From assembly GCF_000472545.1 (NCBI RefSeq), contig NZ_KI421432.1:1-64000 (forward strand): 64,000 nucleotides of DNA. Reading direction: 5' to 3'. Of the stretch, positions 1 through 7,781 are shown in pieces. Source of the DNA: Burkholderia sp. WSM2232 (lineage in GTDB: Bacteria; Pseudomonadota; Gammaproteobacteria; Burkholderiales; Burkholderiaceae). A program made the translations under genes and the position numbers. Numbering within the stretch: position 1 is the first letter of the stretch; every line of letters begins with the position of its first letter. The notes beneath the pieces were generated by a model, which was not told the origin of the DNA, did not search any database, and saw nothing but the letters and a program-made list of their open reading frames with translations.

Positions 1-195
1 GGCCTGAGCTTTTGGCCTGAGCTTTTGGCCTGAGCTTTTGGCCTGAGCTTTTGGCCTGAGCTTTTGGCCTGAGCTTTTGGCCTGAGCTTTTGGCCCGAGC
101 TTTTGGCCCGAGCTTTTGGCCTGAGCGTCCGGCCTGAGCTTCTGGCTCGCGCTGCTGGGCCGCGCCGTTGGCCTGAGCTACTGGCCTGAGTTGCG
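1..195. repeat. 13-bp tandem repeat array (minisatellite), 15 units
   Basis: The consensus unit GGCCTGAGCTTTT repeats head to tail without gaps. Seven units are identical, two carry CCCGAG instead of CCTGAG, and the last six (118-195) are increasingly degenerate. The array runs into the left window edge, so its full copy number is unknown. Because 13 is not a multiple of 3, all reading frames are sampled. Every plus frame meets TGA, whereas the minus strand is open in all three frames and would encode a 13-residue period. Confidence 0.95.
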
Positions 196-289
196 ACCCA
201 ACTTCAACGCTAAATTCCGACCCGGCGCCTAACCGCAACGCTCCAACCTCATCGACGACAAACGCCCCGAAAACCCAACCCAACCCCAC
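1..289 (-). CDS. possible repeat-containing ORF running off the left edge
   Basis: A minus-strand frame opens after a TGA at 299-301. Candidate starts are GTG at 287-289 or TTG at 293-295. It stays open to the window edge, through the whole 13-bp array. The non-repeat part (about 31 residues) is followed by a repeating peptide of period 13 rich in Lys, Gln, Ser, Ala and Arg. No clear ribosome binding site is visible and I recognise no family. It may be a genuine low-complexity protein or only the stop-free strand of a minisatellite. It would be divergent from the transporter gene at 329. Confidence 0.25.
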   Translation of the reverse strand, partial: MGLGWVFGAFVVDEVGALRLGAGSEFSVEVGSQLRPVAQANGAAQQREPEAQAGRSGQKLGPKARAKSSGQKLRPKAQAKSSGQKLRPKAQAKSSG

Positions 290-328
290 TCCCAACCGTC
301 ACCTCGCCCTGCTGTCCGCCTGCCCATC

Positions 329-1552
329 ATGTCCGATCTCTCCCCCGCCCTCACCCGCCCGCCCCGCCGTTTCGGCATGAACCCCAAGCCGCTCGCCGCA
401 GCACTTCTACTTATCGCGCTCGGCGCCATCTACCTCGCGCAGGCGGTCAGCGGCCGCCAGGCCGCGCTGTATATCGTGGGCGCGCTGCTCGGCATGTCGC
501 TATATCACGCGGCATTCGGCTTCACGTCGGCCTGGCGCGTTTTCATCGCGGACGGCCGGGGCGCCGGGCTTCGCGCGCAGATGCTGATGCTCGCCGTAGG
601 CGTCGTCCTGTTCTTCCCGACGCTGGCCGCCGGCAACCTGTTCGGGCATCCGGTCGTCGGACTGGTGGCGCCCGCCGGCACGTCCGTGCTGGTCGGCGCT
701 TTCATGTTCGGCGTCGGCATGCAACTTGGCGGCGGTTGCGCGTCGGGCACGCTGTACACGGTCGGCGGCGGCAGTACGCGGATGATCGTGACGCTCGCGG
801 CATTTGTAACCGGCTCGGTCGTGGCGACCGCACACATGCCGTTCTGGACTGCGCTACCGTCGTTAAAGCCGCTTTCCATGGTCAAGACGCTCGGCGCGGG
901 CGCCGCCATTGCGCTCAACCTCGCGATCTTCGCGGCCATCGCCGCGCTGACCGTACTCGTCGAGCGGCGCCGGCACGGACGCCTCGTCAACGAGCCCGCG
1001 CGGGCACCCAGCGCCTCGCCGTGGCTGCAAGGGCCGTGGCCGCTCTTCGTCGGCGCGCTCGCACTCGTGCTGCTCAATTTCGCGACGCTCGCCCTGTCGG
1101 GCCGCCCGTGGGGCGTCACCTCCGCGTTCGCGTTGTGGGGCGCCAAGATCTTTGCCGCCCTGGGCGTGGACGTCGTCAACTGGCCGTACTGGGCGACGCG
1201 CGCGAATGCAGGCGCGCTTGCCGCGCCTGTTACACACGACGTCACCACGGTAATGGACGTGGGCATCATTCTCGGCGCAATGGCCGCCGCGGCGCTGGCC
1301 GGGCGTTACGCGCCGGTGTGGAAGGTGCCGGCGCGCTCGCTTATTGCGGCCGTGGTCGGCGGCTTGATGCTTGGCTACGGCGCGCGCCTCGCCTATGGCT
1401 GCAACATCGGCGCGTACTTTAGCGGCATCGTCTCGGGCAGTCTGCACGGTTGGCTGTGGCTGGTCGCGGCTTTTGCCGGCAACGTGCTGGGTACGCGGCT
1501 GCGGCCCGCTTTCGGACTGGAAGTGGAGCGCGCGCGCAGCACCGGCTGCTGA
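329..1552 (+). CDS. YeeE/YedE family sulfur-compound (thiosulfate-type) transporter
   Basis: A 407-residue polytopic inner-membrane protein with two homologous halves, as in the YeeE/YedE (TsuA) family, which moves thiosulfate or related reduced sulfur compounds. The family signatures are visible: GGGCASGTLYTVGGGS around residue 137 in the first half and YGCNIGAYFSG around residue 358 in the second, each with the conserved Cys thought to relay the substrate. An ATG at 377 (residue 17) is an alternative start just before the first hydrophobic stretch. The gene stands alone on the plus strand. The sulfur-scavenging cluster at 4556-10066 is a thematic but not transcriptional neighbour. The exact substrate is inferred from the family. 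Confidence 0.85.
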   Translation: MSDLSPALTRPPRRFGMNPKPLAAALLLIALGAIYLAQAVSGRQAALYIVGALLGMSLYHAAFGFTSAWRVFIADGRGAGLRAQMLMLAVGVVLFFPTLAAGNLFGHPVVGLVAPAGTSVLVGAFMFGVGMQLGGGCASGTLYTVGGGSTRMIVTLAAFVTGSVVATAHMPFWTALPSLKPLSMVKTLGAGAAIALNLAIFAAIAALTVLVERRRHGRLVNEPARAPSASPWLQGPWPLFVGALALVLLNFATLALSGRPWGVTSAFALWGAKIFAALGVDVVNWPYWATRANAGALAAPVTHDVTTVMDVGIILGAMAAAALAGRYAPVWKVPARSLIAAVVGGLMLGYGARLAYGCNIGAYFSGIVSGSLHGWLWLVAAFAGNVLGTRLRPAFGLEVERARSTGC

Positions 1553-2082
1553 TTCCTAGCCAGGAAGTTACAAAGTCCCCTCCTTTGTAACTGGGTCCAC
1601 ATCATCCGGTTACAACTTTGCTCTGTCCCCAAACGCCCCAAAGTACGCGGTATTAATTACACGCTTCGCTTGGGGTTTTCGTTTTCTGTTTCATTCAGTC
1701 TTATTTACCGGTTGTGCGCACAACCATCGCGTGTTGCGCGGATAAGACGCCTAGTGGCCCGCCCTACAAGGGTTTTCATGGATCGTACGATTGCTCACGA
1801 GGGCCAAAAACCCGCGTAGCATGGCCTATTACAGGCCTGTGAAATTCTTACCGAAATTTGATGCATCTTTCTGAGATATTTTTTTGAGAAGGGATTGATT
1901 TCTTGTTTTGCCCTTCATACAATTCGTCCCAAGCTGTTACGAAATGTAACGCGATGTATCAAACGGTCGCCATCTGTATCAAGGGGGCGACCCGTAGCCG
2001 AAGGACAACGTTTTCGGCGAGGCACAAAAGACATAACGGCAAAAAGCCGACTTAGTAATTCGGGGCTTCGGAAACAGAGAAA
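1553..2082. other. 530-bp intergenic region, flhDC promoter/leader
   Basis: No convincing gene is seen. The region holds a 10-bp hairpin (AGTTACAAAG 1566-1575 with CTTTGTAACT 1583-1592) just after the transporter stop, without a T-run. It also holds a perfect 16-bp palindrome at 1710-1725, a 10-bp palindrome ATCGTACGAT at 1782-1791, and GTTAC-N5-GTAAC at 1936-1950. The length and the lower GC content at 1630-1930 fit the long, multiply regulated leader typical of flhDC. Confidence 0.6.
1710..1725. promoter_or_regulatory. perfect 16-bp palindrome upstream of flhDC (candidate operator)
   Basis: GGTTGTGCGCACAACC is a perfect inverted repeat in AT-richer DNA about 360 bp before the flhD start. 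The form suits a dimeric regulator. No specific factor can be named from the sequence. Confidence 0.45.
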
Positions 2083-2403
2083 ATGGACCGTAGCAGCGAG
2101 ACGCTGGACTCAATCCGCGAGATTAACCTGTCGTACATCATGCTTGCGCAACGCATGTTGCGTGAGGACAAACCGGTCGGCATGTTCCGCCTCGGCTTGT
2201 CGTCGGAACTGGCTGATCTGCTTGCCGGGCTGTCGCTCGCGCAGATCGTCAAACTGGCCTCTTCCGACCAGCTTTTGTGTTTCTTCCGCTTCAACGACCA
2301 CTCGATGTTGTCGGCGTTGACGCAAACGACGAAGCACACTGCAGTTGCACCGACTCACGCGGCGATCCTGCTTGCAGGCCAGCCCGCCGAGCAATTTGCC
2401 TGA
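2083..2403 (+). CDS. flhD: flagellar transcriptional activator FlhD
   Basis: A 106-residue protein matching FlhD in length and sequence: the helix near the N-terminus contains LSYIMLAQRML, followed by FRLG and the LASSDQLLCFFRF stretch. FlhD forms the FlhD4C2 complex with FlhC, which activates class II flagellar promoters with sigma-70 RNA polymerase. It is followed after 14 bp by flhC, so the pair forms the canonical operon. The 530-bp upstream region is the likely site of regulation. Confidence 0.95.
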   Translation: MDRSSETLDSIREINLSYIMLAQRMLREDKPVGMFRLGLSSELADLLAGLSLAQIVKLASSDQLLCFFRFNDHSMLSALTQTTKHTAVAPTHAAILLAGQPAEQFA

Positions 2404-2417
2404 TCGAGGTGACTGCG

Positions 2418-2987
2418 ATGCAAAAGCGTAGCCTGACGGAAGACGCACAAGAAGTTTTTCGCGCCATCGCGCTGATTGAACTGGGCGCACGCATGCAGGT
2501 GCTGGAGAGCGAGTTGACGCTCTCGCGCGACCGCATGATCCGCCTGTACCGCGAGGTGAAGGGCGTATCGCCGCCCAAGGGCATGCTGCCGTTCTCGGCG
2601 GACTGGTACATGACGTGGCTTGCGAACATTCACGCGTCGCTGTTCTATAACACGTACCTGTTCCTGAAGAACGAAGCGCGCTGCTCGCATCTCGACGCGC
2701 TGACGAAGGGATACCGCCTGTATCTGGAGCACTGCAAGCACAGCGAAACCGAACCGGTGCTGGACTTGACGCGCGCGTGGACGCTGGTGCGTTTCTTCGA
2801 CGCCGACATTCTGCAGTTGACGAAATGCTGCCGTTGCACCGGCAAGTTTGTCGCGCACAAACACGATCTGCAGCACAACGTCGTGTGCGGTGCATGCCAG
2901 CCGCCTTCGCGCGCCGGCAAGACGAAGAAGGCCGCGGCGGCTCGTCAGGAAGCAATCGAAGCAACCCAGGTCGCCGAAGCCGCCTGA
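2418..2987 (+). CDS. flhC: flagellar transcriptional activator FlhC
   Basis: A 189-residue protein from the ATG at 2418. The upstream in-frame extension to 2277 overlaps flhD and is rejected, and CGAGGTGACTGCG supplies a ribosome binding site. FlhC family features include the LYREVKG and PFSADWYMTW segments and the C-terminal zinc site made of four Cys in TKCCRCTGKF and VVCGAC. It is the DNA-contacting subunit of FlhD4C2. The tail after the zinc site is Ala/Lys rich. A strong rho-independent terminator follows at 3051-3084, so flhDC is a two-gene unit. Confidence 0.95.
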   Translation: MQKRSLTEDAQEVFRAIALIELGARMQVLESELTLSRDRMIRLYREVKGVSPPKGMLPFSADWYMTWLANIHASLFYNTYLFLKNEARCSHLDALTKGYRLYLEHCKHSETEPVLDLTRAWTLVRFFDADILQLTKCCRCTGKFVAHKHDLQHNVVCGACQPPSRAGKTKKAAAARQEAIEATQVAEAA

Positions 2988-3050
2988 CAGCGGCAACCCG
3001 CCTTACTTGCGATGAGGGCTGGTCCGCCCGATTCGTACCGAAGCCTGAAA

Positions 3051-3084
3051 AAAGTCCGCGCAGTTCACTGCGCGGACTTTTTTT
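3051..3084 (+). terminator. rho-independent terminator of flhDC
   Basis: A perfect 13-bp stem, AAAGTCCGCGCAG (3051-3063) with CTGCGCGGACTTT (3068-3080), has loop TTCA and a T-run to 3084. It lies 63 bp after the flhC stop. The A-run on the left may also let it stop the convergent mntH transcript. Confidence 0.9.
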
Positions 3085-3168
3085 GTTTGATGCTCAGTTG
3101 CGTGATGCCGAGCCGTCGTTCGAGCCGCGCCGTTTTCCCCCCGATGACGCGGCGCCGCCCAATCCAAC

Positions 3169-4497
3169 TCAGTCCACCAGTCCCACCGTCTGAACCACCA
3201 GCCACAGGTTCGCGGCGGTAATCACCGCAAAGAGCGTCCACGCAACGATTCGCGTGAGAAGCGTGTTCGCAAACTCGCCCATCAGCGCACGGTCGCTCGT
3301 CATGCGAATGAGCGGATAGAGCGCGAACGGCAATTGCAGGCTCAATACCACCTGGCTTGCGACGAGCAGCTTGCCGACCGCGCCGTTGCCCAGCATCTGG
3401 ACGCCTATCAACGCAGGAATCAACGCAAGCGCGCGCGTAATGAAGCGCCGCTGCCAGCAAGGAATCTTCAGGTTGAGGAAGCCTTCCATGATGACCTGCC
3501 CTGCCACGGTGCCCGTAAAAGTGGAGCTTTGCCCCGAGGCGAGCAGCGTGATCGCGAACAACACCGCCGCAAACCCAGTGCCGACAATCGGCGCGAGCAG
3601 TTTGTAGGCGTCTTCGATTTCGGTCACCTGGTTATGACCGGTCGCGTGAAAGGCGGCAGCCGCGAGAATCAGGATCGCCATGTTAATCATCAGCGCGAGC
3701 AGCAGCGAAACGATGGTGTCGATGCGCGACATGCCGATTGCCGAACCGATGCTCGCGGAATCGCGCTTGACCGCGCGCGTCTGCACGATCGACGAATGCA
3801 GATACAGGTTGTGGGGCATCACGGTCGCGCCGAGAATGCCGATCGCCAGATACATCGGCTCGCGTGAACTCAGCGCCTGCCACGAGGGGATCAGCCCTTG
3901 TGCCACCGACGGCCAATGCGGCTTCACCAGCGCGAGCTCGACGATATAGCCAACGCCGATTGTCGCGATCAGCCCAAGCATGATTGCTTCGAGGTCGCGA
4001 AAATTCTTGCCCTTCAGGCCGAGCACGATCAGCGTATCGAATGCCGTGAGCAATACGCCCGTAGTAAGCGAGCATTTGAAGAGCAGATGGAAGGCAAGCG
4101 CGCCGCCCAGCACTTCCGCCAGATCGCACGCGATGATCGACAGCTCGGCCAGCAGCCATTGCCCCCGCGCGACGGCCGGTGAATAGCGCGCTTTGGACAA
4201 CTCGGCCAGATCGCGCCCGGTGACAATGCCAAGACGCATGCTCAGACACTGCAGCGCCATTGCCGCGAGACTGGAGAGCATGACCACGAACAGCAGGCTA
4301 TAGCCGTAACGCGAGCCGGCTTCAATGTCGGTGGCCCAGTTGCCTGGGTCCATATAGCCGATCGAAACCAGCAGGCCAGGGCCTGCGAACTGCAGGATCT
4401 TTTTCCAGAAAGGCGCGCCAGGCGAGACGGCGACCGAGCCTTGCACCTCGGACGGGCAGAATGGCGCTGTGGCCGTAGTCGGTAGTTTGAACTGCAA
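3169..4497 (-). CDS. mntH: NRAMP family Mn2+/H+ symporter
   Basis: A 442-residue membrane protein with the two signature metal-binding segments of NRAMP transporters: DPGNW in the first transmembrane helix (Asp50) and the MPHNLYLHS motif in helix 6. It has 11-12 predicted hydrophobic helices. It imports Mn2+ (and possibly Fe2+) with protons. The N-terminal 30 residues are an extra hydrophilic leader. It lies 58 bp after the acyl-CoA-dehydrogenase-like gene on the same strand, with a small GC hairpin between them, so it may be partly cotranscribed or have its own promoter. It is convergent with flhDC. I saw no MntR box or yybP-ykoY type leader. Confidence 0.9.
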   Translation of the reverse strand: MQFKLPTTATAPFCPSEVQGSVAVSPGAPFWKKILQFAGPGLLVSIGYMDPGNWATDIEAGSRYGYSLLFVVMLSSLAAMALQCLSMRLGIVTGRDLAELSKARYSPAVARGQWLLAELSIIACDLAEVLGGALAFHLLFKCSLTTGVLLTAFDTLIVLGLKGKNFRDLEAIMLGLIATIGVGYIVELALVKPHWPSVAQGLIPSWQALSSREPMYLAIGILGATVMPHNLYLHSSIVQTRAVKRDSASIGSAIGMSRIDTIVSLLLALMINMAILILAAAAFHATGHNQVTEIEDAYKLLAPIVGTGFAAVLFAITLLASGQSSTFTGTVAGQVIMEGFLNLKIPCWQRRFITRALALIPALIGVQMLGNGAVGKLLVASQVVLSLQLPFALYPLIRMTSDRALMGEFANTLLTRIVAWTLFAVITAANLWLVVQTVGLVD

Positions 4498-4525
4498 TCC
4501 GGGAGTCTCTTGAGGATGAATGAAA

Positions 4526-4546
4526 CGGCGCAGACGGGCTGCGCCG
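4526..4546 (-). terminator. weak hairpin between the sulfur unit and mntH
   Basis: CGGCGCAG (4526-4533) pairs with CTGCGCCG (4539-4546) around loop ACGGG. On the minus strand the stem is followed only by GTTTCATT, so it is a weak terminator or attenuator ahead of mntH. Confidence 0.4.
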
Positions 4547-4555
4547 CGAACCGCC

Positions 4556-5758
4556 TCAAGTGTACAAAGAAACTTCCGGCAATGTCCCGTTCAGTGCAAA
4601 CCGGCCGACGTCGCGTACGCGATAGTCGAGCGGATCGTGCAGCGTATGCACGCGCGCGTTGCGCCAGAAGCGGTCGAGCGCAAGCGGCCCATGCGTTGCG
4701 CGCGCGCCGCACGCGTCGAAGAGTTTCTCGCTAACATCGAGCGCCGCACGGTGCGCGACGATTTTCGCCTCCGATGTGGCGAGTGCCACATGCGCACGCG
4801 CCTGCGCGCTAAGCGAAGGACCTTCGCGCCATGCGGCATCCAGCGCCTGTGCGGCGCGCACGGCCAACGCCTCGGCGCTCACCGCCTGGATGCGCATTTC
4901 GCCAAAGCGCTGGATCAGGTACGGATCGTCGGTGGCTTTCGCCACGCCCGAAGTCAGCCACGGTTTGCCGTGCTGCGTGACATAGGCGCGCGCTTCCTCC
5001 AGCGCGCCTTGAGCAATGCCGACGAACAGGTTCGTCATTACCTGCTGCGAGACGAGCGTGCGTAAACTGGCGTAGGGTGTGTCGGCGCGGTCCAGCACCT
5101 CGTCCGGCTCCACCCTGACCTGCGCAAAAGAAACGCTGCCGCTGTCGGTCTGCCGCTGGCCGATCGGATTCCAGTCGTCGTTCGCGGTGATGCCCGCGCG
5201 CGCGGTCGGCACCACTGCAAACAGTGTCGTGCCGGACTGAGGGTCCTGCGCGGAAACCGTCATCATTTGCGAACCGCGCGTGCCGGAGCAAAAGCCTTTT
5301 TGTCCGTTCAGAACATAACCGCCGTCGCCGGTTGCAGTTGCAGCGAGCCGCGTATCCAGCGGATTCACCGCGTTGCCCCACCACCAGCGCTCTTTCACCG
5401 TCCCCCTGAGGTAGCGCTCGCGTTGCGCGGGATTGCCCCACACATAAACGCTCACTTCCTGCAAAAAAGTGAAGCCGAGCAGATGCGCGAGCGCGCTGTC
5501 CACCTGGGCGATCTTGCGAATGACCTCGTAGATCTCCGGCCACGGCGCGCCTTCCCCGCCGAATTCGCGCGGAATGGCGAGCGTGAGCAAGCCTGCCTCG
5601 GCGATCCACTGTTTTTCCTGTGCGGCATGCCCGCCGGCGTGATCGCGTTGCGCAGCGTTCGCATGCAAGGCTGCAAGCAGCGCGGCAAGATCGCGCGAGA
5701 CGGGCGCGGCGGACGGCTCGCGCGCTCGCAGCGCGCCGGCTTGAGCAGAATCGTTCAT
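4556..5758 (-). CDS. DszC/SfnB-type acyl-CoA dehydrogenase-fold monooxygenase, sulfur acquisition
   Basis: A 400-residue protein of the acyl-CoA dehydrogenase fold (N-terminal helical, beta-barrel and C-terminal helical parts). It resembles the SfnB/DszC/SoxC branch that uses reduced flavin to oxidise organosulfur or related compounds. Visible features are PREFGGEGAPWPEIYEVIRK near residues 60-80, GFCSGTRGSQM in the barrel and FWRNARVHTLHDPLDYRV near the C-terminus, which is characteristic of this branch. It lies 200 bp after metI on the same strand, in a cluster with a second flavin-dependent monooxygenase and a MetNIQ-type ABC importer. I infer a role in stripping sulfur from an imported organosulfur compound; the substrate is unknown. 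Confidence 0.78.
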   Translation of the reverse strand: MNDSAQAGALRAREPSAAPVSRDLAALLAALHANAAQRDHAGGHAAQEKQWIAEAGLLTLAIPREFGGEGAPWPEIYEVIRKIAQVDSALAHLLGFTFLQEVSVYVWGNPAQRERYLRGTVKERWWWGNAVNPLDTRLAATATGDGGYVLNGQKGFCSGTRGSQMMTVSAQDPQSGTTLFAVVPTARAGITANDDWNPIGQRQTDSGSVSFAQVRVEPDEVLDRADTPYASLRTLVSQQVMTNLFVGIAQGALEEARAYVTQHGKPWLTSGVAKATDDPYLIQRFGEMRIQAVSAEALAVRAAQALDAAWREGPSLSAQARAHVALATSEAKIVAHRAALDVSEKLFDACGARATHGPLALDRFWRNARVHTLHDPLDYRVRDVGRFALNGTLPEVSLYT

Positions 5759-5958
5759 GCTGTTTCCACGTGAGGACGTTTGAAGGGCGAATGAGGAAAG
5801 CGGAAGAGGACGAAGCGCGGCGGAAGGCTCGCGCCCGTCGTCCAGCAGGTTTCATGATAGGCGGTGACGCCGCCAACCGGTAGGAGCGGCGCTATTCGTC
5901 ATGCGAAAGCGCTGTTGCGCCGACGCGAGATCGGCGTGCTCTCGCGCACCGCAGGACA

Positions 5959-6615
5959 TCAGGCGCGCTGCTCGAGCCGCCGCACGAAGCGGTCGCCAAC
6001 CAGTTGCACCGCGGTGACAATTGCGATGAGCAGCACGATCACCGTCACCATTACCGTGGTGTCGAAGCGCTGATAGCCATAGCGGATCGCGAGATCGCCG
6101 AGGCCGCCCGCGCCGACGGCTCCCGCCATCGCGGAGGAGCCGATCATCGCCACCACGGTTATCGTGAAGCCGCCGACGATGCCAGGCAGCGCCTCGGGCA
6201 ACAGCACATGCCAGACAATGTGCCGGCGCTGCGCGCCCATTGCCTGCGCCGCCTCGATCAGACCGCGATCCACTTCGCGCAGACTGACTTCCGCCACGCG
6301 TGCAAGAAACGGAATAGCGGCGATGCTAAGCGGCACGATTGCAGCCCATACGCCGATAGTCGTGCCAATCAGCAAACGCGTGAGCGGCAGCAGCGCGACG
6401 AGCAGAATGATGAATGGCGTGGAGCGGAATGCATTCACGAGCGCGCCGAGCGTGCTGTTCACCGCGCGTTTTTCGAAAATGCCGCCGCGCGTGGTCGTAA
6501 CCAGCACCAGCGCGAGCGGAATGCCGACGAGCGCCGCGATCACTGCGGAGACGCCGACCATCACGAGCGTATCGCGTATCGCGCCGACGAGTTCAGACAG
6601 CCAGAGTTCAGACAT
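5959..6615 (-). CDS. metI: MetI-type ABC transporter permease
   Basis: A 218-residue permease with five hydrophobic helices and the cytoplasmic EAA-type loop (IEAAQAMGAQRRHIVWHVLLPEALPGI), matching the usual MetI length. The ATG at 6615 was chosen because it overlaps the metN stop by 8 bp (translational coupling) and begins MSELW; an upstream in-frame start at 6633 lies inside metN. It pairs with the ATPase encoded upstream and the binding protein at 9227-10066. The family moves methionine, but the monooxygenase genes inside the operon suggest another sulfur compound. Confidence 0.85.
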   Translation of the reverse strand: MSELWLSELVGAIRDTLVMVGVSAVIAALVGIPLALVLVTTTRGGIFEKRAVNSTLGALVNAFRSTPFIILLVALLPLTRLLIGTTIGVWAAIVPLSIAAIPFLARVAEVSLREVDRGLIEAAQAMGAQRRHIVWHVLLPEALPGIVGGFTITVVAMIGSSAMAGAVGAGGLGDLAIRYGYQRFDTTVMVTVIVLLIAIVTAVQLVGDRFVRRLEQRA

Positions 6616-7768
6616 AGCCCAGCACCTCGACATGATTCGCGTGGCGGCGCGCCCGTTCGAGCAATGCGCCTATCTGCGCGTGCAACGCGCTGCGTCCGCT
6701 TGCGCGCAGCTGCGCGGACACGATAAGGCGGCCTTGCGCGTGCCCCTGAATGCGGTCGATACCGCCATGCACGAAACTCACGCCGCTGCCCTCCACGCTC
6801 AACGCTGATGCGAGGCCGGCGAGATCGGGATCGCGCGCATCGTCGCCGGTGAAGCGCACGTCGAGAAGAACGCGAGCGTCGCCTTGCGCAATGTCGGCGA
6901 GCGGCTTCACCCGCTCGGCCAGATCCGCCGGCAGATCGTGCACCAGCGTGCGCAACAGCGCACGCGTCGCGTCGTGCTGCGGAGCGCCGAACACGCGCCA
7001 CACCGGGCCCGTTTCGACCACGCGGCCACGCTCGATCACAGCCACCGTATCGCACACTTCGCGAATCACCTGCATTTCATGTGTGATCAGAACGACGGTC
7101 AGATTCAGCCGCCGGTTGATGTCGCGCAGCAAGGCGAGAATTGCTTGCGTCGTTTCGGGATCGAGTGCGGACGTGGCTTCGTCGCACAACAGAATGTCGG
7201 GGTCCGTGACCAGCGCACGCGCAATGCCCACGCGCTGTTTCTGTCCACCCGACAAGCTCGCCGGATACGCATCGCGCTTTGCGGCAAGCCCGACGAGTTC
7301 GAGCAGCGCGTCCACTTTTTTGTCGATGGCCGGCTTCGGGACACCGGCAATTTTCAGCGGCAACGCAATGTTCTCTCGCACGGTCTTTGCCGAGAGCAGA
7401 TTGAAGTGCTGAAACACCATGCCGATGCGCCGGCGCAGCGTAACCAGTCCGCGTTCGTCGAGTTCGACGACACTCACGCCGTTCACCCGCACCGCTCCCG
7501 AACTCGGCCTTTCAAGGCCGTTGACGAGCCGCAGCAGCGTCGACTTGCCCGCGCCGCTGCGCCCGATAATGCCGAATACCTCGCCGCGCGCGACGTTCAG
7601 CGTCACGTCCGCGAGCGCCGTGGTCGACACACCGCGCGAGTCCGCGAACACTTTCCCTACGTTGTCGAACACCACGGCGGCCTGCGTCGGCGCTGCATGC
7701 GCGCGCTCATCCGCTGCGAGCGCCGGCGAATCTTCAATGAACTGCGGTGCGTCGAAAAGAGTGGCCAC
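6608..7768 (-). CDS. metN: MetN-type ABC transporter ATPase with NIL domain
   Basis: An ATP-binding subunit of 386 residues from a GTG at 7768. That start has a good ribosome binding site (ACAGGAG eight bases upstream) and sits 13 bp after the preceding stop. The longer frame to 7840 overlaps the upstream gene and is rejected. Walker A is GRSGAGKST (about residue 69), the signature is LSGGQ, Walker B is ILLCDEATSALD, and the H-loop is LITHE. The C-terminal about 100 residues (from PLADIAQGDARVLLDV on) form the NIL substrate-sensing domain that regulates methionine importers. It overlaps metI by 8 bp. Confidence 0.88.
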   Translation of the reverse strand: MATLFDAPQFIEDSPALAADERAHAAPTQAAVVFDNVGKVFADSRGVSTTALADVTLNVARGEVFGIIGRSGAGKSTLLRLVNGLERPSSGAVRVNGVSVVELDERGLVTLRRRIGMVFQHFNLLSAKTVRENIALPLKIAGVPKPAIDKKVDALLELVGLAAKRDAYPASLSGGQKQRVGIARALVTDPDILLCDEATSALDPETTQAILALLRDINRRLNLTVVLITHEMQVIREVCDTVAVIERGRVVETGPVWRVFGAPQHDATRALLRTLVHDLPADLAERVKPLADIAQGDARVLLDVRFTGDDARDPDLAGLASALSVEGSGVSFVHGGIDRIQGHAQGRLIVSAQLRASGRSALHAQIGALLERARRHANHVEVLGYV

Positions 7769-7781
7769 GGCTTCGCTCCTG

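Noticed and set aside
1..195. CRISPR or attachment-site array at the left edge
   Set aside because: 13-bp units without spacers; no cas genes, integrase or tRNA nearby.
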